A DNA stretch of 64,000 bases. It comes from Tubulanus polymorphus. Its lineage: Eukaryota; Nemertea; Palaeonemertea; Tubulaniformes; Tubulanidae. The stretch is taken from assembly GCF_964204645.1 (NCBI RefSeq), contig NC_134029.1, forward strand, positions 18,122,450-18,186,449, in the 5' to 3' direction. The translations under genes and the position numbers were made by a program. The notes under the pieces were generated by a model. It was not told the DNA's origin and ran no database searches. It saw only the letters and a list, made by a program, of their open reading frames with translations. This document shows positions 63,474-64,000 of this stretch, piece after piece (position 1 is the first letter of the stretch; each line of letters opens with the position of its first letter).

Positions 63474-63715
63474 CATTGGGGAAACTGGGAGAAATCTTGA
63501 TCGTATTAAGGAACATAAACCGGATGTTTTTAATCGAGAAATTAGTAGTTCTTCATTCATTAGAAACCGGACATAATTTTGAATTCCCTGGAGCCGGTAT
63601 TATTTTTCCTAACAGCAATGTCACCAAAAGGAATTAATCTGCTTTGATTAGCACTCACTCCAACCGCTCTGTCAACCTTAACAAAAGTTTCAGCTACCCA
63701 TAATAAACCGCGACA
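63474..63715 (+). pseudogene. GIY-YIG endonuclease remnant of a PLE
   Basis: The frame reads YIGETGRNLDRIKEHKPD, NREISSSSFIRN, then after a shift FEFPGAGIIFPNSNVTK and NRSVNLNKSFSYP. This is the PLE nuclease C-terminus, comparable to 22704-23010. The upstream RT is absent. A shift near 63568 and a stop soon after break it. Confidence 0.7.
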
Positions 63716-63763
63716 GTAGGGGTACTCAAGACCCCATTGCTTTATGTGCAGTGATTCGTATCT

Positions 63764-63795
63764 CCATGGACTCTAATTCGTTTTAGAGTCCATGG
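63764..63795. repeat. 13-bp-arm hairpin downstream of the GIY-YIG remnant
   Basis: CCATGGACTCTAA (63764-63776) faces TTAGAGTCCATGG (63783-63795). It lies in what would be the 3' UTR of the PLE fragment. Confidence 0.85.
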
Positions 63796-64000
63796 CATCT
63801 CATATCATACTTACATACATATATACTGTGTATTTATTTGGTGAGTCATTTTAGACTGGGGTAGTAGCAACCACGGAAATATTTCTAGTACTTCGATCAA
63901 CTTTTTAGAAATTTCTTCATTTCTGTTACTATCATCATTCTATCACGGATATTGTGAGCTACAACTGAATCAGTTACAATTGGTGATTCTGGAGCCGGAT

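Overview
The window looks like repeat-dense nuclear DNA from an invertebrate animal. The evidence is spliceosomal introns (GTAAGT/GTGAGT donors, pyrimidine-AG acceptors, several confirmed because joining the exons restores a known domain), low coding density, and many eukaryote-only transposon classes. Pearl-like elements with tandem core repeats, a tetranucleotide tract and a terminal hairpin suggest a mollusc or another lophotrochozoan, but the species cannot be fixed from sequence alone. I see no rRNA, no complete tRNA gene, no CRISPR array and no confidently recognised host housekeeping gene.

Layout. 0-0.8 kb: a ~140-bp tandem repeat. 0.9-4.1 kb: a Penelope-like 5' fragment carrying a hammerhead-like motif, then a spliced but decayed PIF1 helicase with a PHD finger, then a spliced tyrosine-recombinase-like gene. 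4.1-6.4 and 9.3-13.1 kb: two copies of one Penelope-like element (PLE) whose deletions are complementary. Together they show a Pro-rich SGNH-hydrolase ORF, a reverse transcriptase (RT), a GIY-YIG nuclease and a 3' hairpin with telomere-like bases. 13.1-17.5 kb: a second recombinase locus with zinc fingers. 19.6-21.7 kb: a Tigger element. 22-22.7 and 36.8-38.6 kb: Harbinger remnants. 22.7-25.1 kb: a different PLE in its typical partial-tandem form. 25.6-27.4 kb: a pogo-like transposase whose upstream region is also found at 8.6-9.3 kb.

The 28-34 kb and 45.8-53.6 kb segments are duplicates of one mosaic block: an IS3EU-like gene, a LINE RT fragment, an unrecognised spliced gene family called X here, and a ~290-bp array in which every unit has a splice acceptor and a ~35-codon ORF. 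The second block is split by a piggyBac element with an intact 586-residue transposase, flanking TTAA and matching termini. Between the blocks lie gypsy, BEL/Pao and Harbinger pieces, two MITEs, a piggyBac deletion derivative, and a copia element that contains a dead piggyBac that in turn contains two pearl-like elements. 54-64 kb is sparser: a possible Mutator-like fragment, a MADF-domain ORF next to a possible Harbinger terminus, a minus-strand PLE RT fragment, tRNA-like SINE pieces, a long inverted repeat and one more GIY-YIG remnant.

The genes do not form one pathway. They are successive, nested mobile elements, and paralogous copies inside the window let several insertion sites, introns and deletions be read directly. 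The most unusual items are the SGNH-bearing PLE with recurrent acceptor-like motifs, the hammerhead-like motifs, the helicase/PHD/recombinase neighbourhood, and the mini-exon arrays.
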